From the NCBI RefSeq assembly GCF_017301635.1, contig NZ_CP071091.1, forward strand, positions 1,083,001 to 1,147,000: DNA of 64,000 nt, in the 5' to 3' direction. A program made the position numbers and the translations under genes. Under the pieces are notes generated by a model. It did not search any database and was not told the DNA's origin. It worked only from the letters and a program-made list of their open reading frames with translations. Source of the DNA: Myxococcus landrumus (GTDB lineage: Bacteria > Myxococcota > Myxococcia > Myxococcales > Myxococcaceae). The stretch's first letter is position 1; each line of letters begins with the position of its first letter. This document shows, piece after piece, positions 54,043 to 64,000 of the stretch.

Positions 54043-54641
54043 GGGGACTCCTCTTCGTGGAGGCAGCCCCGGAGGAAGTCCACCAGGGCGATGGTGGGGA
54101 CGCGGGCGTGCAGGGCCTCGCGCTGATGGAAGACGGAGGAGATCTCTTCCTCCAGGGAGACATCCGGCCTCAGCCGCGGCCGCGTCCGGTCCGCCATCAA
54201 TCGGTCCCGGTAGGTCTCGAAGGTGATCGGGATGATGAGGGTGAACATGCCCGCCAGCGCATCCGGGTGGTGGGAGAGGAAGCCTCCTCCCACCGCGACC
54301 AGTCCACCCTGGGGAAGCTCCAGCAGGGCTCGGCGCTCGGCGGCACGGAACTCAGCGGGGGCCTGCGCCACCCAGGTCTTCAGCGGACGCCCGTGGAGCC
54401 GTTCCAGGTGGGCATCCAGGTCCACGCCCCGCCGTTCGAGCAAGCCGGCGACTCGAGGCAGGAGCGTGGACTTGCCCGCGCTCCGGTGGCCACACAGCAC
54501 CACGGTCTGTCCGGCATCAGGCCGGGGCACGGGCCCTGGACGCGCCAGGGCTTCTCTCAGCGCCGGCGCGAGCCGGGGATCCACCGAGGAGAGGATATGC
54601 TCGACGCGGTGCCGTCGTGCTTCAGCGGACGAGGCCGACAT
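54039..54641 (-). CDS. aroK: Shikimate kinase
   Basis: 200 residues; the kinase core follows an N-terminal helical extension of about 45 residues that family members usually lack. Walker A is GHRSAGKST, the shikimate-binding D-x-D is in GVDLDAHLE, then FRAAERRALLEL, the VAVGGGF loop and the lid arginine in RTRPRLRP. It phosphorylates shikimate. The start lies inside the 3' end of the menG gene (20-base overlap), and its stop overlaps the aroDE start. Confidence 0.93.
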   Translation of the reverse strand: MSASSAEARRHRVEHILSSVDPRLAPALREALARPGPVPRPDAGQTVVLCGHRSAGKSTLLPRVAGLLERRGVDLDAHLERLHGRPLKTWVAQAPAEFRAAERRALLELPQGGLVAVGGGFLSHHPDALAGMFTLIIPITFETYRDRLMADRTRPRLRPDVSLEEEISSVFHQREALHARVPTIALVDFLRGCLHEEESP

Positions 54642-55307
54642 AGACGTTCGCCGTTCCGAACGTCAGCGGATGCGCGCTTCGCTCCGCATAGGCGCCGGAC
54701 TGGTCCATGAGCGACAGGAACCGCTCTCCCGCGGGGAACGCCGCCGAGGTGCGGGGCAGGTACTCATAAGCCGCGCGGTTGCCAGTGAGCATGCCGCCGA
54801 TCGCCGGCATCACCGTCTTGCTGTAGAAGCGGAACAGCGCGCCGAAGACGCCCTCGGGCTGGCCGAACTCCAGCACGACGACGCGGCCACCCGGCTTCAC
54901 CACGCGGCCCATCTCCTTGAGGCACTTCACCGGGTCATCCACGTTGCGGATGCCGAAGGCGATGGAGGCCACGTCGAAGCGGTTGTCCTCGAAGGGCAGC
55001 GCCATGGCGTCCGCCACCTGGAAGTCCACCTGGAGGCCGGCCTTGGCCGCCTTCGCCGGAGCGCTCTCCAACATCTCCGGGCAGAAGTCGGTGCCGAGCA
55101 CGCGGCCCGTGGTGCCCACCTTGCGCTTGAAGGCGAGCGCAAGGTCACCGGTGCCGGACGCGCAGTCGAGGACGCTGTCGCCCGCCTTCGCCCGGCTGAG
55201 CCGCACGGCCGTCCGTCGCCACAGGCGGTGGATGCCGAACGAGAGGACTTCGTTCGTCACGTCGTACCGCGTGGCGATGGAGGAGAACATCTGACGGACT
55301 TCGGTGC

Positions 55308-55311
<4 letters not shown>
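54622..55311 (-). CDS. menG: Demethylmenaquinone methyltransferase (UbiE/MenG)
   Basis: 229 residues. It methylates demethylmenaquinone with SAM in the last step of menaquinone synthesis. Motifs are MFSSIATRYDVTNEVLSFG near the start, the SAM loop LDCASGTGDLALAF, IAFGIRNVDDPVKCLKEMGR and the C-terminal TFGTANVYVGLV. The ATG overlaps the DAHP synthase stop. It is a menaquinone gene inside the aro operon, opposite the other men genes, which ties the two operons together functionally. Confidence 0.95.
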
Positions 55312-56225
<914 letters not shown>

Positions 56226-56329
56226 CCACCGAGTTCAAGAGGTTTTGAACTCCTTGGTGCATGTATAGCCGAGATGGCTTAGAAGACAACCGAAGGTGAT
56301 TTCAGGGCAGTCGCGGATGAGGACCGCTG
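56226..56329. promoter_or_regulatory. Divergent control region of aro and men operons
   Basis: Only 104 bases separate the start codons of aroF (minus) and menF (plus), so promoters for a seven-gene and a six-gene operon must lie here or overlap the coding ends. The sequence is more AT-rich than its flanks. No clear consensus -35/-10 pair stands out, so I mark only the region. Confidence 0.5.
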
Positions 56330-57640
56330 ATGAAGACGCTCAATCCCGTTGAGAGCCAGCGCTGGGTGGCCGGAATGATGCCCCTGGCCGCGGTGGATCC
56401 GCTCTCTGGCGCGGATTCGCTGGGCGTTCCAACGGTCTATTGGGAGCGGCCCCTGGAGCGCGAGGCGGCGGCGGGGTGGGGCGAGGCGGCCGTGGTCGAG
56501 GCGTCGGAGGCCGCGCAGGTGCCCGGAGTGATGGCCACGCTGGGGGCGCTCGAGCTGCGTTGGTTGGACGCACCGCCCACCGACATGCCGGGTCCCTGGT
56601 TCGGCGGCCTGCGCTTCGGTGCGACGGGGCTTCCGGATGAGGGCTGGGCCTCCCATGGCGTGGCCCGCTGGACGCTCCCCGAGGTGCTGGTGTGGCGCAC
56701 GGCGAGCGGCGTGGCCGTGGCGGCGTTTGCCCCGGAGGGTCGTGGAGGCGAGGACGCGGTGCGCTCGCGATTGGAGCGGGTGCGTGCGCGCTTCGCGGAG
56801 GGATATCGGCACGCGCGCGGCGGTGAGGTGGCGCTGGCGCTGAAGTCGTCGCGCCCGGAGTTCGAGGCGCGGGTGGAGCGTGCGCTGGAGGCCATCGCCT
56901 CGGGGCAGCTTCAGAAGGTCGTCCTGGCGCGGGCCGTGGATGTGGAGGGCCCCGCGGCCTTCGACCTGGTGGACGTGCTGGCGCGCTTGAGGGAGCAGAA
57001 TCCTCGCTGCGCCACGTTCTTGTTTCGCGCGCCGGATGGCACGTGCTTCCTCGGCGCGACCCCCGAGACGTTGTGTCGCGTGGAGGGGCGAGTGCTCGAG
57101 ACCGAGGCGCTCGCGGGGACGGCCTCACCGCAGCATGCCGACGGGCTGCGAGGCGTGGACAAGGAAGTGCGCGAGCACGAGGCGGTGGTGCGCTACATCC
57201 TCGCGACGCTGCGCTCGTGGGTGGTGGACGTTCAAGCGGACGCCGAGCCGCGCTTGTTGACGCTGAAGAACGTGGTGCACCTGCGCACGGGCATCCGCGC
57301 GGAGCTGAAGGAAGGCGTCTCCGCCGCGCAGGTGGTGGGGGCGCTGCATCCCACGCCGGCGGTGGGCGGCACGCCTCGCGAGCGCGCGCTGTCCTTCCTG
57401 GTGGAGCACGAGGGGTTGGACCGGGGCTGGTATGCGGGGCCGGTGGGGTGGATGGGGCCCGGGCGTGCGCACCTGATGGTGGCGCTGCGCTCGGCGAGGG
57501 TGCGGGGCGCGAGGGCTCGGTTGTTCGTGGGTTGCGGAATCGTGGCCGGCTCCATCGCGGAGGCGGAGTGGCGGGAGACGGAGATGAAGAGTCTGGCCGT
57601 GTTGCGTGCGCTGGGAGGCGTGGATGTCGGGCGACAGTAA
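56330..57640 (+). CDS. menF: Isochorismate synthase
   Basis: 436 residues of the chorismate-utilising family. It converts chorismate to isochorismate. The C-terminal catalytic domain shows QKVVLARAVDVEG, FLGATPETLCRVEGRVLETE, the ALAGTA motif, LHPTPAVGGTPRERAL and GPVGWMGPG. These fit MenF/EntC rather than anthranilate or aminodeoxychorismate synthases, and the men operon context agrees. Its 3' end overlaps menD by 17 bases. Confidence 0.95.
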   Translation: MKTLNPVESQRWVAGMMPLAAVDPLSGADSLGVPTVYWERPLEREAAAGWGEAAVVEASEAAQVPGVMATLGALELRWLDAPPTDMPGPWFGGLRFGATGLPDEGWASHGVARWTLPEVLVWRTASGVAVAAFAPEGRGGEDAVRSRLERVRARFAEGYRHARGGEVALALKSSRPEFEARVERALEAIASGQLQKVVLARAVDVEGPAAFDLVDVLARLREQNPRCATFLFRAPDGTCFLGATPETLCRVEGRVLETEALAGTASPQHADGLRGVDKEVREHEAVVRYILATLRSWVVDVQADAEPRLLTLKNVVHLRTGIRAELKEGVSAAQVVGALHPTPAVGGTPRERALSFLVEHEGLDRGWYAGPVGWMGPGRAHLMVALRSARVRGARARLFVGCGIVAGSIAEAEWRETEMKSLAVLRALGGVDVGRQ

Positions 57641-59393
57641 CCTCAACGTGCTGTGGGCTCGGGCCCTCGTCGAGGAACTGGTGCGCGGTGGCGCGAGGCA
57701 CGCCGTGGTGTGCCCGGGCTCACGCTCCTCACCTCTGGCGTTGGCGTGTGCTCGCGCGGAGGGACTGCGCGTCTGGTCCGTCATCGACGAGCGGAGCGCC
57801 GCGTTCTTCGGCCTGGGGATCGCCAAGCAGTCGCGCACGCCGGTGATTCTGGTGGCGACGAGCGGAACCGCGGGCGCGCACTTCTATCCCGCGGTCATCG
57901 AGGCCGCGCTGTCTCAAGTGCCCTTGATTGTGCTCACGGCGGACCGTCCGCTGGAGCTTCAAGGCTGGGGCGCGGCGCAGACGGTGCCGCAGGCGCGCTT
58001 CTATGGCGAGCATGCGCGCAGCTTCTCGGACGTCGGTGTGCCCGAAGCCAGCGATGTGGCGCTGGCTCACCTGCGCGCCACCGCCGCGCGAGCCGTGGCC
58101 ACGTCGATGCGCGCGCCGCGTGGCGCCGTTCAGCTCAACGTGCCTTTCCGCGAGCCGCTCGCGCCGGTGGCGGAAGCTTTTGGTGAGGAGCGCCTGTCCG
58201 CGCTGTCGAAGGCCGGCCGCGCGGGTGTGCCCTTCACGCGCATCGTGCCGCCCATGCCGGCGCCCGACGCGGCGGTGTTGGAGTCGGTGCGTCAGCGCAT
58301 CGCCTCGACGGAGCGCGGTGTCATCGTCTGTGGGCCGCGCGACGAGGCGGATGGCTTCGGAGATGCCATCTCCGCGCTGTCCCAGGCCACGGGCTACCCG
58401 GTGCTGGCGGAGGCCACCTCGCAGGCTCGGTATGGCGGCGGCCCGCTCACGCTCTCGTACTACGACGCGCTGTTGCGCCATGCCCCGTTTGCCCGGACGC
58501 ATCGGCCGGAGCTGGTGCTGCGGTTCGGTGGTGGGCTGACGCCGAAGGTTCCGCAGCAGTGGTTGGACGCGTCGGGGGCGGAGATGGTCCTCTTCAGCGA
58601 TGGCGGCGCGTTGTTCGACCCCTCGCATCGAGCGGCCACGGTGGTGGAGGGCTCGGCGGTGGCGTCGTGCGCGGCGTTGGCGAAGGGGCTGACTCGCGGT
58701 CCGGGGCGATGGGCGCAGGGCTTCATCGCCGCGGAGCGGATGGCGAGGGGCGCGCTGGAGGCGGCGTTCGCGGAGCGGCCCGATGCGCTCACCGAGCCGC
58801 GAATCGCGCGCGAGGTGGTGGCCGCGCTCCCAGCGGGTGCCGCGTTGTTCGTCTCCAGCAGCATGCCCATTCGCGACGTGGATGCGTTTGCCCCCGCGGG
58901 GACGATGCCCTTGCGCGTGCTCGCGAATCGCGGGGCCAACGGCATCGACGGCATCATCTCCAGCGCGCTGGGAGTCGCCGCGGCGGCTTCGCGTCCGGTG
59001 GTGTTGCTGACGGGGGACCTGGCGCTCCTGCATGACGTGGGTGCATTCGTCACGGCGTCCCGCGCGAAGGTTCCGCTCACCGTCGTCGCGGTGAACAACG
59101 ACGGCGGTGGCATCTTCTCGTTCCTGCCCATCGCGCAGGCGGCGAAGCCGGACGAGTTCGAGACGCTGTTTGGCACGCCGCACGGTGTGGACCTTTCGCA
59201 CGCCGCGGCCCTGGGGGGGGCGCGGCTGCACCGGCCGACGACGCCCTCGGCGCTTCGTGGGGCGGTGCGCGAGGGACTCGAAGGCGGCCTGCATCTGGTC
59301 GAGGTGCGCGTGGAGCGGGCCGCGAACGTGGATGACCACCGGCAGCTCTTCGCGCGGATGGCCGCCGCGCTTGGGGAGGGACCATGGGTGTGA
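57624..59393 (+). CDS. menD: SEPHCHC synthase MenD
   Basis: 589 residues. It is a thiamine diphosphate enzyme that adds the succinyl semialdehyde unit from 2-oxoglutarate to isochorismate. The N-terminal VVCPGSRSSPLALACA and SGTAGAHFYPAVIEA, and the ThDP motif LTGDLALLHDVGAFVTASRA with NNDGGGIFSFLP, are typical. The ATG at 57624, inside menF, has GGGAGG upstream and gives the standard N-terminus. Its end overlaps menH by ten bases. Confidence 0.96.
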   Translation: MSGDSNLNVLWARALVEELVRGGARHAVVCPGSRSSPLALACARAEGLRVWSVIDERSAAFFGLGIAKQSRTPVILVATSGTAGAHFYPAVIEAALSQVPLIVLTADRPLELQGWGAAQTVPQARFYGEHARSFSDVGVPEASDVALAHLRATAARAVATSMRAPRGAVQLNVPFREPLAPVAEAFGEERLSALSKAGRAGVPFTRIVPPMPAPDAAVLESVRQRIASTERGVIVCGPRDEADGFGDAISALSQATGYPVLAEATSQARYGGGPLTLSYYDALLRHAPFARTHRPELVLRFGGGLTPKVPQQWLDASGAEMVLFSDGGALFDPSHRAATVVEGSAVASCAALAKGLTRGPGRWAQGFIAAERMARGALEAAFAERPDALTEPRIAREVVAALPAGAALFVSSSMPIRDVDAFAPAGTMPLRVLANRGANGIDGIISSALGVAAAASRPVVLLTGDLALLHDVGAFVTASRAKVPLTVVAVNNDGGGIFSFLPIAQAAKPDEFETLFGTPHGVDLSHAAALGGARLHRPTTPSALRGAVREGLEGGLHLVEVRVERAANVDDHRQLFARMAAALGEGPWV

Positions 59394-60250
59394 CGCTGGC
59401 TTACGAGACGTGGGGCGAGGGCAGTCGGCCGCTCGTGCTGCTCCACGGCTTCACGGGGAACCGTGCCTCGTTCCATGGACTGCGTCCGTTGATGGGCCGC
59501 TCCGTGCGAGCCATCGCGGTGGACCTGCCGGGTCATGGCGCCACGCCGTTGCCGGAGCGCAAGGGCCGCGACGGCTTCCTGGAGACGGTCGACGCGCTGG
59601 TGTCCCTGGTCGACAGACTGGGCCTGGGCACGGTGGACCTCCTGGGTTACTCGCAGGGCGCGCGAGTCGCGTTGGCCGCGGCGGTGCGTGCGCCCGACCG
59701 GTTCGGCCGGCTCATCATGGAGAGCGGCTCGCCGGGGTTGCATCGCCGTCAGGAGCGGGCCGCGAGGCGGGAGGCGGACGGACAGCTCGCCGCCTTCATC
59801 CGCGCGCGCGGCGTGGACGCGTTCGTCGAGCGTTGGGAAGCGCTGCCGTTGTTCGATGGGTTGCGCGCCATGCCCACCGAGCGCCGTGAGACGCTGCGGG
59901 CTCACCGCCGGGCCTGCACTCCCGAGGGGCTCGCTGGAGCGCTGGAGACCCTGGGGTTGGGGGTGCAACCGGATTACTGGTCGGAGCTGCACCATCAGCG
60001 CCTTCCGACGCTGCTGCTCACGGGCGCACGCGACGACAAGTTCACGCAGACGGCGCGCCGCATGGCGGCGGAGCTGCCGGTGGTGTGGCGCCATGCCTTC
60101 GCGGATTGTGGCCACGCGCCGCACCTGGAGGCGCCCGAGGAGTACGTCCGCGAGGTGCTGGGTTTCCTCCAGACGCCCTGGTACGAGGCCCCCCAGTTCG
60201 AGGGCACCCCCGCCACCGCGGCGGCGAGCCCTGGGAGGGTGAGTCCGTGA
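59384..60250 (+). CDS. menH: SHCHC synthase MenH (alpha/beta hydrolase)
   Basis: 288 residues, alpha/beta hydrolase fold. The oxyanion HGFTGNRASFHGLRPL, nucleophile GYSQGARVAL, acid in GARDDKFTQ and histidine in DCGHAPHLEAPEEY form the catalytic set. MenH removes pyruvate from the MenD product. The position between menD and menA supports the call over a generic hydrolase. The C-terminus carries about 20 extra Pro/Ala residues. Its TGA overlaps the GTG of menA. Confidence 0.93.
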   Translation: MGVTLAYETWGEGSRPLVLLHGFTGNRASFHGLRPLMGRSVRAIAVDLPGHGATPLPERKGRDGFLETVDALVSLVDRLGLGTVDLLGYSQGARVALAAAVRAPDRFGRLIMESGSPGLHRRQERAARREADGQLAAFIRARGVDAFVERWEALPLFDGLRAMPTERRETLRAHRRACTPEGLAGALETLGLGVQPDYWSELHHQRLPTLLLTGARDDKFTQTARRMAAELPVVWRHAFADCGHAPHLEAPEEYVREVLGFLQTPWYEAPQFEGTPATAAASPGRVSP

Positions 60251-61170
60251 GTGCGTCGGTTCCTGGTGCCTCGGTCGCGATGGTGAAGCCCAAGCCCACG
60301 GTGAAGACGTGGCTGATGGCCGTGCGCCCGAAGACGCTCACGGCGGCGCTGGTCCCGGTGCTGGTGGGGACGACGCTGGCGTTCGGCCTGGGCGTGGGGC
60401 GAATCCTCCCGGCGCTCGCGGCGCTGCTGGGCGCGGTGCTCATCCAGATCGGCACCAACTTCATCAACGACTACTACGACTTCAAGAAGGGCGCGGACAC
60501 GCACGAGCGGCTGGGGCCGGTGCGGGTCACGCAAAGCGGGCTCATCGCGCCGAGCACGGTGTTGCTGGGCGCGGCGGTCTGCTTCGCGCTCGCGACGGCG
60601 GTGGGCATGTACCTGGTCGCGGTGGGCGGGTGGCCCATCGTGGCCATCGGCCTCGCGTCGCTGCTCTGTGGTTACGCGTATACTGGTGGGCCGTTCCCCC
60701 TGGGCTACAACGGCCTGGGCGACCTGTTCGTCTTCATCTTCTTCGGGCTGGTCGCCGTCACGGGAACCTTCTACGTGCAGGCGGGCACGGTGCACCCGGC
60801 GGCGTGGTGGGCGGCCATCCCCGTGGGGGCGAGCGGCACCATGCTCATCGTCGTCAACAACCTGCGGGACGTCACCACGGACGTGAAGGCGGGCAAGCGC
60901 ACGTTGGCGGTGCGGTGGGGGACGACGGCGGGCAAGGCGGAGTACGTGCTGCTGATGGTGGCGTCGTTCGCCACGCCCGTGGCGATGTACGCACTGGGAC
61001 TCGCCGGACCCTGGGTCTTCTTGTCCTTCCTGAGCCTGCCCCTGGTGGTGGCCCCGCTCCGGCGGGTGCTGCGGGAGCAGGGGGCCGCGCTGAACCCCGC
61101 GCTGGGCGGCACCGCGCGCTTCCAACTCTTCTTCGGCGTGCTGTTCGGCGTGGGCCTCTACCTGCGATGA
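60247..61170 (+). CDS. menA: 1,4-dihydroxy-2-naphthoate polyprenyltransferase
   Basis: 307 residues from a GTG overlapping the menH stop (GTGA). It is an integral membrane UbiA-type prenyltransferase with about eight helices. The prenyl-diphosphate/Mg motif is TNFINDYYDFKKGADT (N-D-x-x-D-x-x-x-D) and the second motif is NNLRDVTTDVKAGKRTLAVR. It attaches the isoprenoid tail to dihydroxynaphthoate. Longer in-frame starts lie inside menH and were rejected. Confidence 0.95.
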   Translation: MSASVPGASVAMVKPKPTVKTWLMAVRPKTLTAALVPVLVGTTLAFGLGVGRILPALAALLGAVLIQIGTNFINDYYDFKKGADTHERLGPVRVTQSGLIAPSTVLLGAAVCFALATAVGMYLVAVGGWPIVAIGLASLLCGYAYTGGPFPLGYNGLGDLFVFIFFGLVAVTGTFYVQAGTVHPAAWWAAIPVGASGTMLIVVNNLRDVTTDVKAGKRTLAVRWGTTAGKAEYVLLMVASFATPVAMYALGLAGPWVFLSFLSLPLVVAPLRRVLREQGAALNPALGGTARFQLFFGVLFGVGLYLR

Positions 61171-61179
61171 TGTGAGTCC

Positions 61180-62340
61180 ATGCGCATCGTCCAGGCGACA
61201 TTGACCCCGCTGCGGTTGGAGCTGCTCCAGCCGCTGAAGACATCTCGAGGCTCCTACTCCACGCGCGAGGGTTTCATCGTGCGATTGGAGGATGAAGAAG
61301 GGCGGGTAGGGCTCGGCGAAGCGATGCCCCTGCCGGAGTTCGGCACGGAGTCGCTGTCGGTCTGCGGCGAGGTGCTGGGCGCGTGGCTGTCCTCGCTCAA
61401 GGGCCAGTTCCTGGGTGACACCGTGCGCGCCGTCGAGGACACGCTGTCTCCCTTCCCGCCGACGGTGGCGCGAGGCGAGGGTGTCCGCATCCGAGCCCGT
61501 CATCCCGCGCCTCCGGGCCCCGTGCCCGCCGCGGAGCATGCGCTGGAGCTCGCGCTGCTGGACCTGCTCGCGAAGCGTCAGGGTGTGCCGCTGTGCTGGC
61601 TGCTGGCGGAGGAGGCGCGTCCCGAGGTGCTGGTGAGCGCGCTGCTCAGCGAAGAGAACCCGGACGCCCTGGTGGAGCAGGCCCGGAAGGCCGTGGCCGA
61701 GGGCTACGCGACGCTGAAGCTCAAGGTGGCTGGCCGCTCGCTGGAGGACGACGAGCGCCGCGTGAAGGCGGTGCGCGAGGCCGTGGGCCCCGACGTGAAG
61801 CTGCGGCTGGATGCGAATGGCGGCTGGTCGGAGCCCGATGCGAAGCGCTCGCTCGACAAGCTGGGCTGGTATGGCCTGGAGCTCGTGGAGCAGCCGACGC
61901 CCGCGGAGGACCTGTCCGCGTTGTGGCGAGTGCAGCGCCGGGCCCCATGCATGGTGGCCGCGGACGAGTCGCTCGGCTCGCCGGAGACGCTGCGCGCGTT
62001 GCTGTCGGCGGACCCCTTCCTGGGCGGGGGCCCGGCGGTCGGGGCGGTGGTGCTCAAGCCCATGGTGCTTGGGGGATTGCTCCCGGGGCTCGTGGTGGCG
62101 ATGCGCGCCGCGCGCCTGGGCATGCAGGCGTATGTGACGAGCTCGTTGGACGGCGTGGTGGCCCGGGCGGGGGCGGCGCATCTGGCCGCGGCGTTGCCAT
62201 CGGGGGCGCTCGCGTCGGGGCTCGCCGTGGGGCACCTCTTCGCGCGTGAGCCTCCCATGCATCCGTACCAGCCCGTGCATGGGCGCATCCGGCTTCCGGA
62301 GACGCCGGGCCTTGGGTTGGATGCGGGAGTGGTGATGTGA
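61180..62340 (+). CDS. menC: o-Succinylbenzoate synthase
   Basis: 386 residues, enolase superfamily. It dehydrates SHCHC to o-succinylbenzoate. Catalytic landmarks are the K-x-K of LKLKVAGRS, the metal acids in RLDANGGWS, LVEQPTPAED and VAADESLGS, and the second lysine in VVLKPMVLGG. The start is the ATG nine bases after menA. Its stop overlaps the menE start (GTGA). Confidence 0.95.
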   Translation: MRIVQATLTPLRLELLQPLKTSRGSYSTREGFIVRLEDEEGRVGLGEAMPLPEFGTESLSVCGEVLGAWLSSLKGQFLGDTVRAVEDTLSPFPPTVARGEGVRIRARHPAPPGPVPAAEHALELALLDLLAKRQGVPLCWLLAEEARPEVLVSALLSEENPDALVEQARKAVAEGYATLKLKVAGRSLEDDERRVKAVREAVGPDVKLRLDANGGWSEPDAKRSLDKLGWYGLELVEQPTPAEDLSALWRVQRRAPCMVAADESLGSPETLRALLSADPFLGGGPAVGAVVLKPMVLGGLLPGLVVAMRAARLGMQAYVTSSLDGVVARAGAAHLAAALPSGALASGLAVGHLFAREPPMHPYQPVHGRIRLPETPGLGLDAGVVM

Positions 62341-63779
62341 CGAAGTACGGCTGTCCCATCCGCGAAGGTGCCGCGCGCTTCCCGAACGAGGAGGCGCTCA
62401 CCTTCGCGGGGCGCTCGTGGACCTACGGCGCGCTGGATGCCGAGGTGAATCACTGGGTGGCCGCGCTCGAGGCCCGTGGATTGGGCGCGGGTCACCGTGT
62501 CGCGCTGCTGGCGACGAACCATGCGGCGTGTGTCTTCCTCTTCTGGGCACTGGGGCGACTGGGCGCGGTGCTGGCCCCGCTCAATGCGAGGCTCACTCGC
62601 GCCGAGCTCGCGCCGTTGGTCGAGGATGTGTCACCGAGCCTCACGTTGGCCCTGGGCGCGCTGCGCGAGCGGCTCCCCGGCGCCGAGCCCTTGGAGACCT
62701 TTCGATCCTCCGCGCCATCGTCGACGGCCAGTGCTCTCGATGAGAACACCGCCCGAGTCATCCTGCTGACGAGTGGGACGACGGGAAGGCCCAAGGGGGC
62801 CTTGCTGACCGAGGGGAACTTCCGAGCCTCCTCGCGTGCATCGGCGGCGAATCTGGGGGCGCACCCCGCGCCGCGCTGGCTGGGGACGTTGCCGCTCTTC
62901 CACGTGGGCGGCCTGGCGATGTTGACGCGCACGGCCTACGAGGGCGGCTGTCTGGTGCTCCATGAGCGCTTCGATGCCGAGTCCACCAGTCGGGCCATTG
63001 ACGAAGAGTCGGTGTCGCACGCGAGTCTCGTCGCGACGACGCTAGAGCGAGTGCTCGACGTCCGAGCGGGACGGCGGGTTCCCGAGACCTTCAAGCTGGC
63101 GTTGATTGGCGGTGGGCCCGTGCCGGTTCCGCTGCTGGAGCGAGCGCGGGCCGTGGGGCTGCTGGCGCTCCAGACCTATGGCCTCACGGAGGCGTGCTCT
63201 CAGGTGGCGACGGAGCGGCCCGGTGACGCGGATGGCCGCACGGCGGGACCCGCGGTGCCTGGGACCGAGCTGCGCATCGTCGGAGGCGGCGGCGAGGTGT
63301 GCGGCCCGGGCGAGGAAGGGGACATCGAAGTGCGTGGCCCCACGGTGATGGCGGGCTACTGGCAGCGTCCCGAGGCGACCAGCGAGGCGCTTCGAGACGG
63401 CTGGCTGCGGACGCGAGACCTGGGAGTCCTGGACTCGCGCGGGCGCCTCACGGTGTTGTCTCGCCGCACGGACCTCATCGTCCGGGGAGGGGAGAACATC
63501 TACCCGGCCGAGGTGGAGGCGGTGCTCGCGAATCATCCCTCCGTGCAGGAGTCCGCGGTGGTGGGCATTCGGGAGTCGCGCTGGGGTGAAGTCCCCGTGG
63601 CCTTCCTGGCGCTGCGTGCGGGACAAGAGCGCCCGAGCGATGAGGCGCTGGAGTCGTGGTGCCGCCAATCCCTCGCGGGCTTCAAGCTCCCGACGCGCTT
63701 CTTCTGGGTGGATGTCCTCCCACGCAATGCGATGGGAAAGCTCGAACGCACGGTCCTGCGCAAGAGCGCTGAGTCGTAG
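62337..63779 (+). CDS. menE: o-Succinylbenzoate-CoA ligase
   Basis: 480 residues from a GTG overlapping the menC stop. It is an ANL-family ligase: LLTSGTTGRPKGALLTEGNF, QTYGLTEACSQVAT, RTRDLGVLDSRGRLTVLSRR and the hinge-lysine region LPRNAMGKLERTVL. It makes succinylbenzoyl-CoA for MenB, whose gene is not in the window. This is the last gene of the men operon; a minus-strand gene ends 27 bases further on. Confidence 0.95.
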   Translation: MTKYGCPIREGAARFPNEEALTFAGRSWTYGALDAEVNHWVAALEARGLGAGHRVALLATNHAACVFLFWALGRLGAVLAPLNARLTRAELAPLVEDVSPSLTLALGALRERLPGAEPLETFRSSAPSSTASALDENTARVILLTSGTTGRPKGALLTEGNFRASSRASAANLGAHPAPRWLGTLPLFHVGGLAMLTRTAYEGGCLVLHERFDAESTSRAIDEESVSHASLVATTLERVLDVRAGRRVPETFKLALIGGGPVPVPLLERARAVGLLALQTYGLTEACSQVATERPGDADGRTAGPAVPGTELRIVGGGGEVCGPGEEGDIEVRGPTVMAGYWQRPEATSEALRDGWLRTRDLGVLDSRGRLTVLSRRTDLIVRGGENIYPAEVEAVLANHPSVQESAVVGIRESRWGEVPVAFLALRAGQERPSDEALESWCRQSLAGFKLPTRFFWVDVLPRNAMGKLERTVLRKSAES

Positions 63780-63806
63780 GTCTGTGACGCGCGGGAGCGC
63801 ACCCCT

Positions 63807-64000
63807 TCAAGGCGTGTTGTTCACGGCGGGAGGCGGCTGCGTCCGGGCGGACGTGTGCAGGAGCGCTTCGCGGAACTGCCCCGAGGCCGCGGCGACACAC
63901 ACGTTGAACCCATCCACCGTTCCACAGGTGACGCGTTCGCCCAGCCGTTGAAACTGCGCGAGCCTCGGCGAGTCGACCACGTAGAGGGTGTCCTCCGCGA
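63807..64000 (-). CDS. C-terminus of an unknown protein entering at the right edge
   Basis: A minus-strand frame open to the window edge ends in TGA at 63807-63809. The visible 63 residues (DTLYVVDSPRLAQFQRLGER, then VTCGTVDGFNVCVAAASGQF, ending PPPAVNNTP) have good codon bias for this genome. Two cysteines may form a disulfide, suggesting an exported protein. No family can be named from this fragment. It converges on menE. Confidence 0.7.
   Translation of the reverse strand, partial: AEDTLYVVDSPRLAQFQRLGERVTCGTVDGFNVCVAAASGQFREALLHTSARTQPPPAVNNTP

Overview
The window is high-GC DNA with strong third-position GC bias, frequent GTG starts and dense start/stop overlaps. Several gene families are typical of myxobacteria, including many lipoproteins, a SPOR protein, a type II thioesterase with an Sfp-type transferase, and a short ribbon-helix-helix protein. 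It most resembles a chromosome of the Cystobacterineae (Myxococcus, Corallococcus, Pyxidicoccus or Archangium). This assignment comes from gene content, not from a database search.

Layout. (1) 1-8580: a minus-strand export operon reading hlyD, a C39-peptidase ABC transporter, a second peptidase-dead ABC transporter, a TolC-like outer-membrane factor, and an unknown protein that runs off the window. Divergent from it is a 14-codon gene for MKIKLHVRGGPKAR, with a TTGACA promoter element, a perfect ribosome binding site, tandem stops and a stem-loop. Its Gly-Gly suits the C39 peptidase next door, so this is the best candidate for a new system here. (2) 8807-14436: a second minus-strand operon of an APP1-like phosphatase, a family-2 glycosyltransferase, a membrane-fusion-type protein, a coiled-coil outer-membrane protein and a lipoprotein, probably a synthase-type polysaccharide machine. 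(3) 14520-22974: phosphopantetheinyl transferase, type II thioesterase, sulfate activation genes cysD-cysN-cysC, a long metallo-beta-lactamase-fold protein, a PLP aminotransferase and a parvulin-type lipoprotein. (4) 23049-27530: a decayed accessory island ending at the 3' side of a tRNA-Arg(CCT) gene. It holds an IS5-type remnant, broken genes, a DnaC/IstB-like ATPase, a lower-GC lipoprotein and the tail of a DNA methyltransferase.

(5) 27777-35788: CCA-adding-type enzyme, mnmA, a lipoprotein, an IHF/HU-like protein, a SPOR protein, a mannose-6-phosphate-isomerase-like cupin, a lipoprotein with six EF-hand-like repeats, a small RHH regulator and two nucleotide-sugar SDR enzymes. (6) 36017-49325: lepA-lepB, pyrB-pyrC-carA plus a conserved unknown, pyruvate kinase, a possible small RNA with a strong terminator, a secreted DUF151 protein, a zinc-ribbon protein with an acidic tail, an acyl-CoA ligase and citrate synthase.

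(7) 49402-63779: two divergent operons that make menaquinone from primary metabolites. The minus-strand operon runs DAHP synthase, menG/ubiE, aroK, a fused aroD-aroE, aroC, aroB and aroA, giving chorismate plus the final quinone methylase. The plus-strand operon runs menF, menD, menH, menA, menC and menE. Almost every junction overlaps. menB is the only classical step missing from the window. A further minus-strand gene enters at the right edge.
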